Below, in pieces: positions 7,604 through 16,500 of a stretch of DNA of 35,725 nt. The stretch is from Elusimicrobia bacterium GWD2_63_28 (lineage in GTDB: Bacteria > Elusimicrobiota > Elusimicrobia > Elusimicrobiales > UBA9959). The translations under genes and the position numbers were made by a program. The DNA lies in the NCBI GenBank assembly GCA_001799895.1, contig MGUI01000039.1, positions 1 to 35,725 of the forward strand. Reading direction: 5' to 3'. The notes beneath the pieces were generated by a model. It saw nothing but the letters and a program-made list of their open reading frames with translations. It did not search any database and was not told the DNA's origin. Each line of letters begins with the position of its first letter. Position 1 is the stretch's first letter.

Positions 7604-7951
7604 TCACGTCAGGGCCTTGGTTACCGCGGCCATAAAAGCTTCCAGTTTAAAAGGCTTTTCCAAATACACTTCCGGGCGCTGCTCCGGGGGGAGTTCCTCG
7701 ACCGAGCCTGTCACAAGCAGGCTTTTGGCTCCGTCGCGTTTTTTCTCGAACATCTTTATCAATTCGGTCCCCAGGCCGTCCTCGAGCATCAGGTCCGTTA
7801 TGAGCAGGTCATAATCGTTCGAATTTATCAGGTTTGTGGCCTCGGCAAAACTGGAAGCCAGTGAAATCGTGTAATCCGTGCTGGAAAATATGCGCGTATA
7901 AAGGTTGAGCATGGCCTTATCGTCGTCGGCCACAAGTATACTTTTAAGCAT
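7604..7951 (-). CDS. Stand-alone response-regulator receiver domain
   Basis: This 115-residue CheY-like protein has the full phosphorylation site: D9/D10/D11 acidic pocket, D53 acceptor (LLITDLM), T81 switch residue (LLVTGS) and K99-P100. It has no output domain, so it would act by protein contact or as a phosphate relay between kinases and phosphotransferases. It is transcribed away from the signalling operon beginning at 8279, across a 327-bp intergenic region. The hybrid kinase at 13511 and the HTH-receiver at 8279 are plausible partners. ATG 7951 is preceded by a GGACGGGAAG stretch that could serve as ribosome site. Confidence 0.9.
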   Translation of the reverse strand: MLKSILVADDDKAMLNLYTRIFSSTDYTISLASSFAEATNLINSNDYDLLITDLMLEDGLGTELIKMFEKKRDGAKSLLVTGSVEELPPEQRPEVYLEKPFKLEAFMAAVTKALT

Positions 7952-8200
7952 CTTCCCGTCCTGTTGCCCTTAGGATGCCCTCACCTGCTGCATAGCCCCC
8001 CGGCTACCTTAAGAGTGTAACATAAGTTACATACACATGGCAGAGACATACGGCCCATGCGGCCCTGGGCCCCAGAACCTATGACGCCCGTCAAATCCAC
8101 GGCCGGCGCTTTACGGCAAACCTCGTGTTTTAGCCTGACCCGGCATTTCTATTTGCCCCGAGCGGGCATTTAAGAAATATTTAAATTATTCAAGGAGGCC
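7952..8200. other. Divergent intergenic region, no gene seen
   Basis: The gap between the divergent genes runs 7952-8278. The 249 bp before the downstream promoter hold no coding frame I can support. They contain the dyad listed at 8016-8031 and an AT-rich tract at about 8168-8192 directly upstream of the -35, placed like an UP element. The rest is GC-rich sequence with no assignable feature. Confidence 0.6.
8016..8031. promoter_or_regulatory. Inverted repeat TGTAAC-ATAA-GTTACA, operator candidate
   Basis: This perfect 6-bp dyad with a 4-nt AT spacer sits 65-80 bp upstream of the receiver gene start (minus strand). A TATGTT on the minus strand overlaps it and could be a -10. Its TAACA core recurs in the repeat array at 8229-8252, so one protein might bind both sites. 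Confidence 0.4.
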
Positions 8201-8228
8201 TTGACATGTGGATTATTTGTGTTAAAAT
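8201..8228 (+). promoter_or_regulatory. Sigma70-type promoter of the signalling operon
   Basis: A perfect TTGACA -35 (8201-8206), a 16-nt spacer and TAAAAT -10 (8223-8228) with an extended TGT just before it. An AT-rich tract lies immediately upstream. The predicted transcript begins near 8235, inside the CTAACA repeat array, about 45 nt before ATG 8279. Confidence 0.75.
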
Positions 8229-8261
8229 CTAACATACCTAACAAAGCTAACACTTCTAGTG
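8229..8261 (+). repeat. Tandem CTAACA array, exact 9-nt period, at the transcription start
   Basis: CTAACA occurs at 8229, 8238 and 8247 with unrelated 3-nt spacers (TAC, AAG, CTT). A degenerate fourth copy, CTAGTG, sits in register at 8256. The array abuts the -10 box and covers the predicted start site. Direct repeats of this period would suit head-to-tail binding by the excisionase-type HTH encoded just downstream. Confidence 0.7.
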
Positions 8262-8278
8262 GTGCCTGGGGGGCGAGA

Positions 8279-8851
8279 ATGAAAAAGTTCCTAACAACGT
8301 CAGAGGCGGCTGAGATTTGCGGCGTAGCTCACACTACAGTGATACGCTGGATCACTGATGGTAAACTTAAAGCGCATGAAACGCCGGGAGGGCACCGGCG
8401 TATAGACCGGGAGGAACTTCTGGACTTCCTTCACCAGTTCAAGATCCCTGTGCCACAGTCGCTCGCGGACAGCCGCTATCGCATACTTGTGGTCGATGAC
8501 GACCGGGAGGTACTGGCCATGCTCGGCAGGGTATTCTCGGAATACGGTGAAACCATCGAACTTCACACCACCGCGAGCGGTATGGAGGCCCTGGTCCTGC
8601 TCGGCCAAAGCCGTTACGACCTGCTTATACTGGACGTGGTAATGCCTGAGATGGACGGCATGCAGGTCTGCTCCACTATAAAGACCAACCCGGATATTTC
8701 CGGGATCAGGATCATCGTGATAACGGGGCATCAGCTTTCCGAGGAGCAGGAGGAATATCTTAAGAAAAATGCCGAAGCCGTGATGTACAAGCCGCTGCAG
8801 CCCACCCTTCTGCTGGAAAAGGTCAAAGACCTGATGGAGCGGGCGCGTTAG
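8279..8851 (+). CDS. Excisionase/BldC-type HTH fused to a receiver domain
   Basis: This 190-residue regulator has an N-terminal MerR/excisionase-like winged helix (residues 3-50: LTTSEAAEICGV, TVIRWITDGKL, TPGGHRRI) and a CheY-like receiver (about 67-190) with D73-D75, acceptor D119, T149 and K171-P172. The domain order is the reverse of usual response regulators. ATG 8279 is chosen because it begins directly at the HTH; the longer in-frame extension back to 8201 runs through the promoter. A GGGGGGCGAG stretch precedes it. It heads the six-gene operon, 13 nt before the TPP-enzyme gene. Likely role: phosphorylation-dependent control of its own operon through the repeats at 8229. Its probable kinase is the last gene of the operon. 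Confidence 0.9.
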   Translation: MKKFLTTSEAAEICGVAHTTVIRWITDGKLKAHETPGGHRRIDREELLDFLHQFKIPVPQSLADSRYRILVVDDDREVLAMLGRVFSEYGETIELHTTASGMEALVLLGQSRYDLLILDVVMPEMDGMQVCSTIKTNPDISGIRIIVITGHQLSEEQEEYLKKNAEAVMYKPLQPTLLLEKVKDLMERAR

Positions 8852-8864
8852 CCGGGAGCAAGAC

Positions 8865-10607
8865 ATGAAGACTGTTGCTACAACATGCGAAACTACCGCG
8901 GCCAGGCTTCTCCTGGAGTATCTCAAACAGGAGCAGGTCAGCTATATCTTCGGTATACCCGGAGCCCCGCTGATGCCACTGTACGAGGCGATATTCGAAA
9001 CGGGCTGGATAAAACCGGTGCTCGCCAAGCACGAGCAGGGCGCGGCCTTCATGGCCGATGGCTACGCCCGCGTCAGCGGGAAACTTGGGGTCTGCTGCGC
9101 CACCACCGGTCCCGGCGCCACCAACCTCATTACCGGGGTAGCCTGCGCCCATGCCGACTCCATACCGCTGCTCGTGCTGACCGCCCAGGTCGCCACGTCC
9201 TCTTTCGGGAAAGGGGCGGTACAGGAAAGCACCTGCCACGGGGTAGACGTGGTCGGCATGTTCAAGCCTATTACCAAAAGCAGCCTGATGCTCCATTCCG
9301 CGGAGAAAATGGGGGATATTCTCCGCACTTGCCTGCGCATAGCGCTCAGCGGCAGGAAGGGGCCCGTGCACCTGAATATCCCGGCGGATTTCCTGAAGAA
9401 GAGCGTGAAGCGCCACCTGATACCGCCGGAGCGGTACCGCGTGACCGCGGGGCAGTTCGACAGGAACGCTATAAAGGAGGCATCCAAACTCCTGGTGCAC
9501 GCCAAAAGACCGGCCATCCTGGCCGGCAACGGCGTGAACCTTTGCGGCGCGCAGCCGGAACTGCGGCGCCTGGCGGAACTGCTGCATGTCCCCGTGGCCA
9601 CCTCTCCAAAAGCCAAGGGCGCTTTCCCCGAGAACCATCTCCTGTCGCTGGGGGTTTTCGGTTTCGGAGCCTCGGCGCAGGCCGAGAAATACCTCTTGTC
9701 CGGGGATGTCGACGTGCTGCTGGTGATAGGGAGCAGCCTGGGGGAGCCCGCCACCTGCGGCTGGGACGCGCGCCTGGAGCCTTCCGGCGCGCTGGTGCAG
9801 ATAGATATAGACCCCCACGAGATAGGCAAGAACTACCCCGCGCCGCACGGCATCCTGGGGGACGCCAAGGTGGTGCTGCACGAACTGAATTACCAGATAG
9901 AGCGGGACCGCAACTGGCTGGAGCCGGCGGACGGCCTGTCCGCGCTGGAGGGGATCCGGCTGTTCAAAAAAGCGGTGCCGCGTTTCGAAAAGCCGGCAGC
10001 GATGGACTCGGAAGAGCTCCCTCTGAAACCGCAGCGGGTCATGAAAGAACTGCGCGAACTGCTGCCCGCGAACGCGCTGCTGTTCGTAGACATAGGGACC
10101 GTCATGTTCTGGGCCCTGCATTATTTCCCCGTGTACAAACCGGGGACGTTCTACGTGAATATGGGGCTGGGCTCCATGGGGCACGCCGTAGCCGCCTGCA
10201 TCGGGGGAAAGCTGGCCAGGCCGGACAAACCGGTAGTGGCGCTGGTCGGCGACGCGGCTTTCGCCATGAACGGCATGGAGGTGCATACCGCGGCGGAGGC
10301 CGGGGCGCCGGTGATCTGGATAGTGCTCAACAACGGTGGGCACGGCATGGTCTACCACGGTGAAAGGCTGCAATTCGGGGGCAAATTCACCACTGGGATC
10401 TTCTCTCACCGGCTGAACGCCGCTGAAATAGGCCGCAGCCTCGGCGCGGAGTCCTTCGACGCCTCCACCCCGGAGGAGTTCAACGCCTGTCTGCGGACCG
10501 CGCTGAAGTCGGAGCGGGCCTGCGTGATAAACGTCAACGTGGACCGGGAAGAGCTCCCGCCGATGGGCCACAGGCTGCGGGCCCTCGACAAGATATTCGC
10601 AACGTGA
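8865..10607 (+). CDS. Thiamine-diphosphate enzyme, acetolactate-synthase-like
   Basis: This 580-residue protein has the three-domain layout of the acetolactate synthase/POX family. The N-terminal Pyr domain has FGIPGAP at 29-35 and catalytic E57 in KHEQGAAFMADGYAR, followed by TTGPGATN. The central domain spans about 195-335. The C-terminal PP domain carries the ThDP/Mg motif from G462-D463 to N489-N490, where the usual GDG reads GDA. It decarboxylates a 2-keto acid and adds the resulting aldehyde unit to an acceptor. True anabolic AHAS is unlikely to be its role: no small regulatory subunit or ilv gene is nearby, and the FQE-x-D...KHN loop of AHAS is altered to VQESTCHG...KSS. It may make an acyloin or 2-hydroxyketone; the substrate is unknown. 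Confidence 0.85.
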   Translation: MKTVATTCETTAARLLLEYLKQEQVSYIFGIPGAPLMPLYEAIFETGWIKPVLAKHEQGAAFMADGYARVSGKLGVCCATTGPGATNLITGVACAHADSIPLLVLTAQVATSSFGKGAVQESTCHGVDVVGMFKPITKSSLMLHSAEKMGDILRTCLRIALSGRKGPVHLNIPADFLKKSVKRHLIPPERYRVTAGQFDRNAIKEASKLLVHAKRPAILAGNGVNLCGAQPELRRLAELLHVPVATSPKAKGAFPENHLLSLGVFGFGASAQAEKYLLSGDVDVLLVIGSSLGEPATCGWDARLEPSGALVQIDIDPHEIGKNYPAPHGILGDAKVVLHELNYQIERDRNWLEPADGLSALEGIRLFKKAVPRFEKPAAMDSEELPLKPQRVMKELRELLPANALLFVDIGTVMFWALHYFPVYKPGTFYVNMGLGSMGHAVAACIGGKLARPDKPVVALVGDAAFAMNGMEVHTAAEAGAPVIWIVLNNGGHGMVYHGERLQFGGKFTTGIFSHRLNAAEIGRSLGAESFDASTPEEFNACLRTALKSERACVINVNVDREELPPMGHRLRALDKIFAT

Positions 10608-10615
10608 GAACTGCC

Positions 10616-11623
10616 ATGAAAAACAAAGACAGGAAGATCATCGGGGACCTGATAACCGGCTGCCGCAAAGCCAAGGTGCTTTTTGCGGCCGTGTCGCTGG
10701 GTGTATTCCAACTGACCCGCGGCGCGGGGGCGGCTTCCCGGAGCATAGCCGGAAAGCTCGGTTCGGACCCGCGGGCGACGGAAGTGCTGCTTAACGCCCT
10801 CGTCCCGATGGGGTTCCTGCGCAAGAGCTCAGGGGTTTATAAGAACACGCCGATATCCGACAAGTTCCTGCTGCCGGAAAAGAGCGGTTTCCTGGGCCAT
10901 AACCTCCTGTACCAGAACATCCTCTGGGACGCCTGGGCGCGGCTGGAACAGGTGGTAAAGCGCGGAAGGACGGATTTCCCCCTGCGGAAACTATTGTCCG
11001 GGCATAAAGGTTTCCTGGACGGCTATATACGCGGCATGAGCGATATAGCCAAACGGCCGGCCGCCCAGATAGCGGAACTGTTCCCTTTAGACGGCGCCAA
11101 AGACATGCTCGACGTGGGCGGGGGGCCCGGCACCTATACCGAAGCCTTGCTTAACAAGGCCGAAGGCCTCAGGGGGACTATCCTGGACCTCCCGGAAACG
11201 CTAAAGCTTACGAAGAAGATCTTCAAGGACCACCCGTTGTCGGACCGGGTTCGTTTCCAGGCGGGTGACTACCACAAGGCGGATCTCGGGACCGGCGCGT
11301 ACGATATGGTCCTGTTCTCCAACGTGACGCACGACGAAGGGCCGGCGGAGAACCTCTCCCTGCTGCGCAAAGCCTTCCGGGCCCTGCGGCCGGGCGGGCA
11401 GGTGATAATCCATGATTTCATGCTCAATAGGGAGATGACCGGCCCGGAGTTCTCCGCGCTGTTCTCCGTACACATGCTGGTCTACACCAACAGGGGGAGG
11501 GTCTATTCCGTGGACGAATACCGCTCCTGGCTGAAGAGGGCCGGTTTCATCCGGCTGCGTTCGCGCGGGATCTGCGCCGGGGCGGACAACCCGTCCATGG
11601 CGCTGGCGGGCAGAAGACCGTAA
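10616..11623 (+). CDS. SAM-dependent methyltransferase, O-methyltransferase type with dimerisation HTH
   Basis: The product is 335 residues. Residues about 1-80 form the winged-helix dimerisation domain typical of the COMT/hydroxyneurosporene methyltransferase family. The catalytic Rossmann domain follows, with motif I DVGGGPG at 166-172, an acidic LDLPE loop and the NVTHDE segment containing H239, where the family general-base histidine lies. It therefore probably methylates a small-molecule hydroxyl. An in-frame GTG at 10604 overlaps the upstream stop as GTGA and would add four residues; neither start has a clear ribosome site. Its place between the TPP enzyme and a binding protein suggests it modifies the TPP-enzyme product; that is inference. 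Confidence 0.87.
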   Translation: MKNKDRKIIGDLITGCRKAKVLFAAVSLGVFQLTRGAGAASRSIAGKLGSDPRATEVLLNALVPMGFLRKSSGVYKNTPISDKFLLPEKSGFLGHNLLYQNILWDAWARLEQVVKRGRTDFPLRKLLSGHKGFLDGYIRGMSDIAKRPAAQIAELFPLDGAKDMLDVGGGPGTYTEALLNKAEGLRGTILDLPETLKLTKKIFKDHPLSDRVRFQAGDYHKADLGTGAYDMVLFSNVTHDEGPAENLSLLRKAFRALRPGGQVIIHDFMLNREMTGPEFSALFSVHMLVYTNRGRVYSVDEYRSWLKRAGFIRLRSRGICAGADNPSMALAGRRP

Positions 11624-11629
11624 AGACCT

Positions 11630-13126
11630 ATGAATGCTGCACTGAGAGCGTTGGTTTGCCTTGTTATATGCCTGGGAGGCCGCCCGGCGGCCGCCCGCGT
11701 GCTCTCCGTGGCCGACGACATAACGGACCCGCTGACGCTGGACCCTCAGAAACAATTCTCCGAGAAGAACCACACCATCTGCCAGCAGATCTTCGACGGG
11801 CTGATCCGCTTCGACCCGGACGGGAAGATAGAGCCGGCCCTGGCGGAATCCTGGGAGAGGATTGACGCGCTGCGCATGCGTTTCAAGCTGCGCCGCGGCG
11901 TGTCCTTTCACAACGGGGAACCCTTCGACTCCTCCGCGGTCAAGTTCTCCATCGGGCGCTATCTCGACCCCGCCACCGGCTTCCCCGCGCGGGCCTTCAT
12001 CGATTCCATAGACAGGGTGGAAACCCCGGACCCGTACACGGCCGATGTCGTGACCAAGTACCCGGACGGGATACTGCTTAACCGGCTCGCGGGTTTTGTC
12101 CTTATAGTCCCGCCGCGCTACCTGGGGGAAAAGGGCCCCGACTATTTCGCGGCGCACCCGGTGGGCACCGGGGCTTTCGTCTTTAAGAACTGGGAGAAGG
12201 GCAGCGCGATAACCCTGGCCGCCAATGGAAAATACTGGCTCGCCGGCCATCCCAGGGTCAGCGGCCTCGTCTTCCGCTTCATACCGCAGGACAGGCAGAT
12301 ACAGGCGCTGCTTTCCGGTGAGGTGGACCTGATCACGAACCTGCCCGGCACGAAAACGCTTGCGGTAAAGTCCGCCCCTGGCTTTAGCGTAGTGAAGAAG
12401 GCCTCGTTCTATACGGTCCCGCCCTGCCTGAACCTGTCGTCCGCGCCTTTGAACGACGTGAACGTGCGGCGGGCGCTCAACCACGCCCTCGACAAGCACA
12501 GCCTTATCCGCTACGACCTGCTGGGGAACGGCAAGCCGATCGCGACCTTCAGCATGCCGGGAGAGGTCGGGCATAACCCGCTGCTCATCCCTTATAAATT
12601 CGACCTGCGCCGCGCCAGGAAGCTCCTGGCGGAAGCCGGCTATCCCGGCGGTTTCAGGCTCAAGGCCCTGGTAAAGGCCAACGCCGAGAGGACCGCTAAA
12701 ATAATCGCCTCGAACCTGGAGAAAGCCGGGGTGAGGCTGGACATGGACCTGGTCTCCGACGCCGAGATGATAGAGAAGTTCGCCAGCGGGAAGTACCAGG
12801 TGGCCATAGGCGACGTGCCGGACCCGATGTGCCACTCGTATTTCATCCAGGCGGTGACCCTGTACTCAAAATCCCCGTACTCTCTGGGGGCCGACCAGAA
12901 ATTCGACGACATGCTCGACAGCATGACTGCGCTTACTAACCCGGATTCGTCGGCAAGGGCCGCCGAAAAAATAGACTCTTACATCTACAATAACGCCTTA
13001 AGCCTTTTTACTTATCAAAAGATAGCCCTTTACGGGGTCAGGAAGGAGCTGAACTTCGCTCCGTACTTATCCAGAATGCCGTACTTTTACAGGACATACT
13101 TCAATGAGAATAAAAAAGCGCGCTAG
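11630..13126 (+). CDS. Periplasmic peptide/nickel-type ABC substrate-binding protein (SBP_bac_5), orphan
   Basis: This 498-residue protein begins with a Sec signal peptide (about 1-22, cleavage after PAAA). It then has the extracellular-solute-binding family 5 pattern: QIFDGLIRFDPDGKIEPALAESWE near residue 53, FKLRRGVSFHNGEPF near 84, PVGTGAFVFKNWEKG near 177, and NDVNVRRALNHALDK near 277. It would bind a peptide, opine, metal chelate or similar ligand in the periplasm. No permease or ATPase gene for it is in the window; it sits in an operon with enzymes and a sensor kinase, so a sensory rather than transport role is plausible. It begins 6 nt after the methyltransferase stop. Confidence 0.92.
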   Translation: MNAALRALVCLVICLGGRPAAARVLSVADDITDPLTLDPQKQFSEKNHTICQQIFDGLIRFDPDGKIEPALAESWERIDALRMRFKLRRGVSFHNGEPFDSSAVKFSIGRYLDPATGFPARAFIDSIDRVETPDPYTADVVTKYPDGILLNRLAGFVLIVPPRYLGEKGPDYFAAHPVGTGAFVFKNWEKGSAITLAANGKYWLAGHPRVSGLVFRFIPQDRQIQALLSGEVDLITNLPGTKTLAVKSAPGFSVVKKASFYTVPPCLNLSSAPLNDVNVRRALNHALDKHSLIRYDLLGNGKPIATFSMPGEVGHNPLLIPYKFDLRRARKLLAEAGYPGGFRLKALVKANAERTAKIIASNLEKAGVRLDMDLVSDAEMIEKFASGKYQVAIGDVPDPMCHSYFIQAVTLYSKSPYSLGADQKFDDMLDSMTALTNPDSSARAAEKIDSYIYNNALSLFTYQKIALYGVRKELNFAPYLSRMPYFYRTYFNENKKAR

Positions 13127-13514
13127 AATTTCATACGGCTCGGTAGGTGATATCGCGCCCCGGAAATTAGGAGACTTGCGCATGAGGGCCATTGCCGGCG
13201 CGGCCGGCCTGAATATCACTTTCCTCCATGAAGAGCTTCCCCCGGACGGGGCGGCCCCTACCGTGGTGCATTCCGCAACCGCCGAGTTCGTATATATGCT
13301 CGCAGGTTCCGTTACGGGCCTGGTCTCGGGGAAAAAGATCGAATTAAAGCAGGGGGACTATCTTATGATCCCGCCGGGTGTGGCGCATAAATTCACGGCT
13401 GGAAGCGGTGGGGGGGAGGCCATTTCCGTCTTCTCTCCGCCGATGGACCCGGCGAAGCCAGATGCTAAGATCATCCCCGATGAAAACAATACCAGGAACA
13501 GGAGAAAGTCATGA
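13104..13514 (+). CDS. Single-domain cupin protein
   Basis: This 136-residue protein contains one cupin barrel, about residues 36-115. Motif 1 is VxHSATAEFVYMLAG with H56 and E61; the first of the two usual histidines is replaced by V54. Motif 2 is GDYLMIPPGVAH with H95. Three metal ligands therefore remain, enough for metal binding in some cupins. Such proteins are small-molecule isomerases, dioxygenases or ligand sensors. The start overlaps the binding-protein gene by 23 nt and the stop overlaps the kinase start as ATGA, so it is translationally locked into the operon. An in-frame ATG at 13182 would trim 26 residues. Confidence 0.86.
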   Translation: MRIKKRARISYGSVGDIAPRKLGDLRMRAIAGAAGLNITFLHEELPPDGAAPTVVHSATAEFVYMLAGSVTGLVSGKKIELKQGDYLMIPPGVAHKFTAGSGGGEAISVFSPPMDPAKPDAKIIPDENNTRNRRKS

Positions 13515-16500
13515 ACCTGCGCCTTACGCGGACCACCACGCTGTCCCGGCGGCTGCTGCTGCGGATAGTCCCGGTCTCCCTGGCGGCTATAGCGCTGCTC
13601 GGGGTGTGCGGCTTTTACGTAACGAAACACCACCTTACCGCGGAGATAGAGAAGAACCTGGCGCTGTTCAGCCGCAACGCCGCGGCCAGGGTGGACGAGT
13701 TCTTTTCGCAGAGACGCAACGACCTGGAGACGGTATCGCAAAACTCCCTGTTCGCCGATTATTACAATAATGCCGACTACGGCCTGCGCGAGGAGGCGGA
13801 GCAGTACAGGCTGGAACTCGCCAGGTATTTACTCGGCTTCTCCCGCAGGGCCGGGGTTTACCTCAGCATCGTCTACGCCGACGCGTCCGGGCGGGAGGTA
13901 TGCCGCGTGGAGGGGGACAGGATAGCCGGGCCGCGCGGGGAGTACCCGCAGCGGCATGTTCTCGCCGGTGTCCGGGCCCTGAAAAAGGCGGAAACCCTGC
14001 TCTTCCCGGTCCTGAACAAACCCGGCTACGGGCCGGCCGCCGTATATTCCCGGTCGGTGTTCGACTCGTCCGGCGCCTTCAGGGGAATGATAGCCATGGA
14101 AGCGGGCCTGAAGCCCCTTCAGGAATCGCTTTCCAGGCTGGCGCTGGGCAGCAGCGGCAGGATACTCGTGACCGATCAGCTGGGCAGGCTGGTGGTCTCC
14201 GGCGGGGCCTCCACCGACGATGGCGGGCGGTACGATTTCAGTTCGAGCGTGCCGGTGGCCGGAGAGGATTTCGTGGTGATCGTCACCGCGCGTCTGAAGG
14301 ATTTCCAGGCCCCGATGCTTGTGATACAGCGGTTCACGCTGCTGTTCGCCCTCCTGTTCTGCGCGGTGGCCGCGCTCTCTATCTATTTCACCATACGCGG
14401 GATAACCCGCCCGATACGGGGACTCGCGGAAGCCACCAGACGCTTCGCGGCGGGCAACCTCAAGGAAAGGGTGCCGGTGGACGGCGCCGACGAGATATCC
14501 GCCCTCTCCTCGGCCTTCAACACCATGGCGGAACAGCTGATGCGGCGCACCGGGGAAATGGAGGCGCGCATAACGGAACTGCTGTTCCTCCAGGATATGA
14601 GCGCGGAAGTGGTAGGGAATCTCAGCGAGGACAATATCAGCAGGGTCTGCCTCAGGGCCGCCGTGGCCGGGCTGGGTTTCGACAGGGGCACCATCTACCT
14701 GGTGAACAGGGAAGGCACCCACCTGGTGGGCCGCAAGGTCCATTCGCCGCACCAGAAGGATTTTACCGACGAGGATATGCGCAAGCGGACGGTGGCTCTG
14801 GACGGCGGGGACGTACTGGCCGAGGCGGTGCGCACCAGGAAACCGCTGCTCGTAACGGATCCCGGCAGCGATCCGCGCGTCAACAAGGCCTTCGTGGACG
14901 AGGTGCAGACCCGGTCCTTCTGCCTCGTGCCCATCATGACGGAACAGCGGGTGCTCGGGGTCATGGGGGTGGATAATTACTACAGCGGCGCCGGGATCAC
15001 CGCGGATCACCTGTCCAAGCTCATACTGTTCTGTAATTTTACTGCGCTGGCGCTGGAGAACGCGGCGCTGGTGACGGACGTGCGGGTCTCCCGGGAGAGG
15101 TACCGCGCCGTGCTCGACAACTCCCCTGAGGCCATCCTCGGCCTGGACGCCGGGTTCCGCGTTACGGTATGGAACAAGGGCGCTAAAGAACTGTTCGGCT
15201 ATTCCGAGGAGGAAATGCTGGGGAGTTCCGCCTCCCGGCTGTTCGATCCGCTGGCGTTCGAGGTCTTCTCCCGTGACCTGGCGGCCAAGGGCTCCTTCGC
15301 CGACCCCTGCGTGCCGGGGATAGGCTCGAACGGGAACAAGCTTGAACTGTACGTTATCTGCGCCGGTTCCGGGACGGGCCGCCGCGGCGGCGAAGAGTGG
15401 ACGGCCGTCATCCGCGACACTTCGGAGCAGCGCAAGATGCAGGCGCAGTTGATACAGGCGGAAAAACTTTCCGCGGTCGGACAGCTTATATCCGGGGTAG
15501 CCCATGAAATGAGCAACCCGCTCTCGGTGATACTGGGTTTGTCGGAGATGTTCCACAGGTCCGGCGCCGACCCGGTGAAGGTCACTGCGGAGGAGATGAC
15601 GCTGCTGTTCAGGAGTTCCCTGCGCTGCGGAGATATAGCGCGCAACCTCCTGGCTTTCGTAAGGGAAAGCCGCAAGAAGAAGCAGGCGGTTTCAATTCCG
15701 GAAGCGGTGGACGGCGCGGTAACCCTCATGGAATACAAGTTGCGCAGGACGGACAATATCGTCATCAGGAAAATATACGGCGAACACCTGCCTCCGGTCC
15801 TGACGGATCTTTCCCAGCTGGAGCAGATCCTAGTCAACCTGATACAGAACGCGCGCGACGCCATGTTCCTGCAGGAGGGAGAGAAAACGATAACCATCAA
15901 CGCTTTTCGCCGCGCGGAGGCGGTCGTTATAACCGTGGCGGACAACGGCCCCGGCATCCCGGCGGCGGACCTGCCGCGCGTCTTTGAGCCCTTCTTCACC
16001 ACCAAGGCCGAAGGCCAGGGGACCGGCCTGGGCCTGGCCATCTGCCGCCGCATCGCTGAAGAACATGGCGGCCGCATCTCCTGTGAAAGCGCCGACGGTA
16101 TGGGAACGGTGTTCACGCTGCTGCTCCCGATCGTGAACCAGTCACCGGAAGACGAGGCGGGCAAGTCCAAGTGTCCCGCGTCCCTGCCGCCTGGAAAGTG
16201 CGTGCTGGTAGTGGACGATGAGCCGGACATGCTGCGGATGACAAGAAAGATCCTGGAGGCCGAAGGACTGCTGGTGCATACCGCTTCCTCCGCCCCGGAA
16301 GCGATAGAGAAGCTGAAGGCGGGCGGATATGACGCGGTGCTCTGTGATGTGGAAATGGGGCCGGCCAAGGGGTTCTCCGTAAGGGAGAAATTCCTTGAAC
16401 TTAATTCTGAAGCCGGCTTTGTGTTCACTACCGGCAACATGCTGAACCCCGCCCTGGTCTCAAGGCTCAAGGAGTATCGCGTTCCTTTCCTGCCCAAGCC

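Noticed and set aside
8229..8261. CRISPR or iteron origin reading of the CTAACA array
   Set aside because: Units are far too short for CRISPR, and the position at a promoter start with no rep gene nearby argues against a replication origin.
8201..8278. N-terminal extension of the HTH-receiver gene to 8201
   Set aside because: These codons coincide with a -35/-10 pair and the repeat array, and the family domain begins right at ATG 8279.
8823..10571. 582-codon minus-strand frame opposite the TPP enzyme
   Set aside because: Antisense shadow; the plus strand has the complete ThDP motifs and good operon spacing.
11201..12835. 544-codon minus-strand frame crossing two genes
   Set aside because: It spans the methyltransferase and binding-protein genes antisense and has shadow-type composition.
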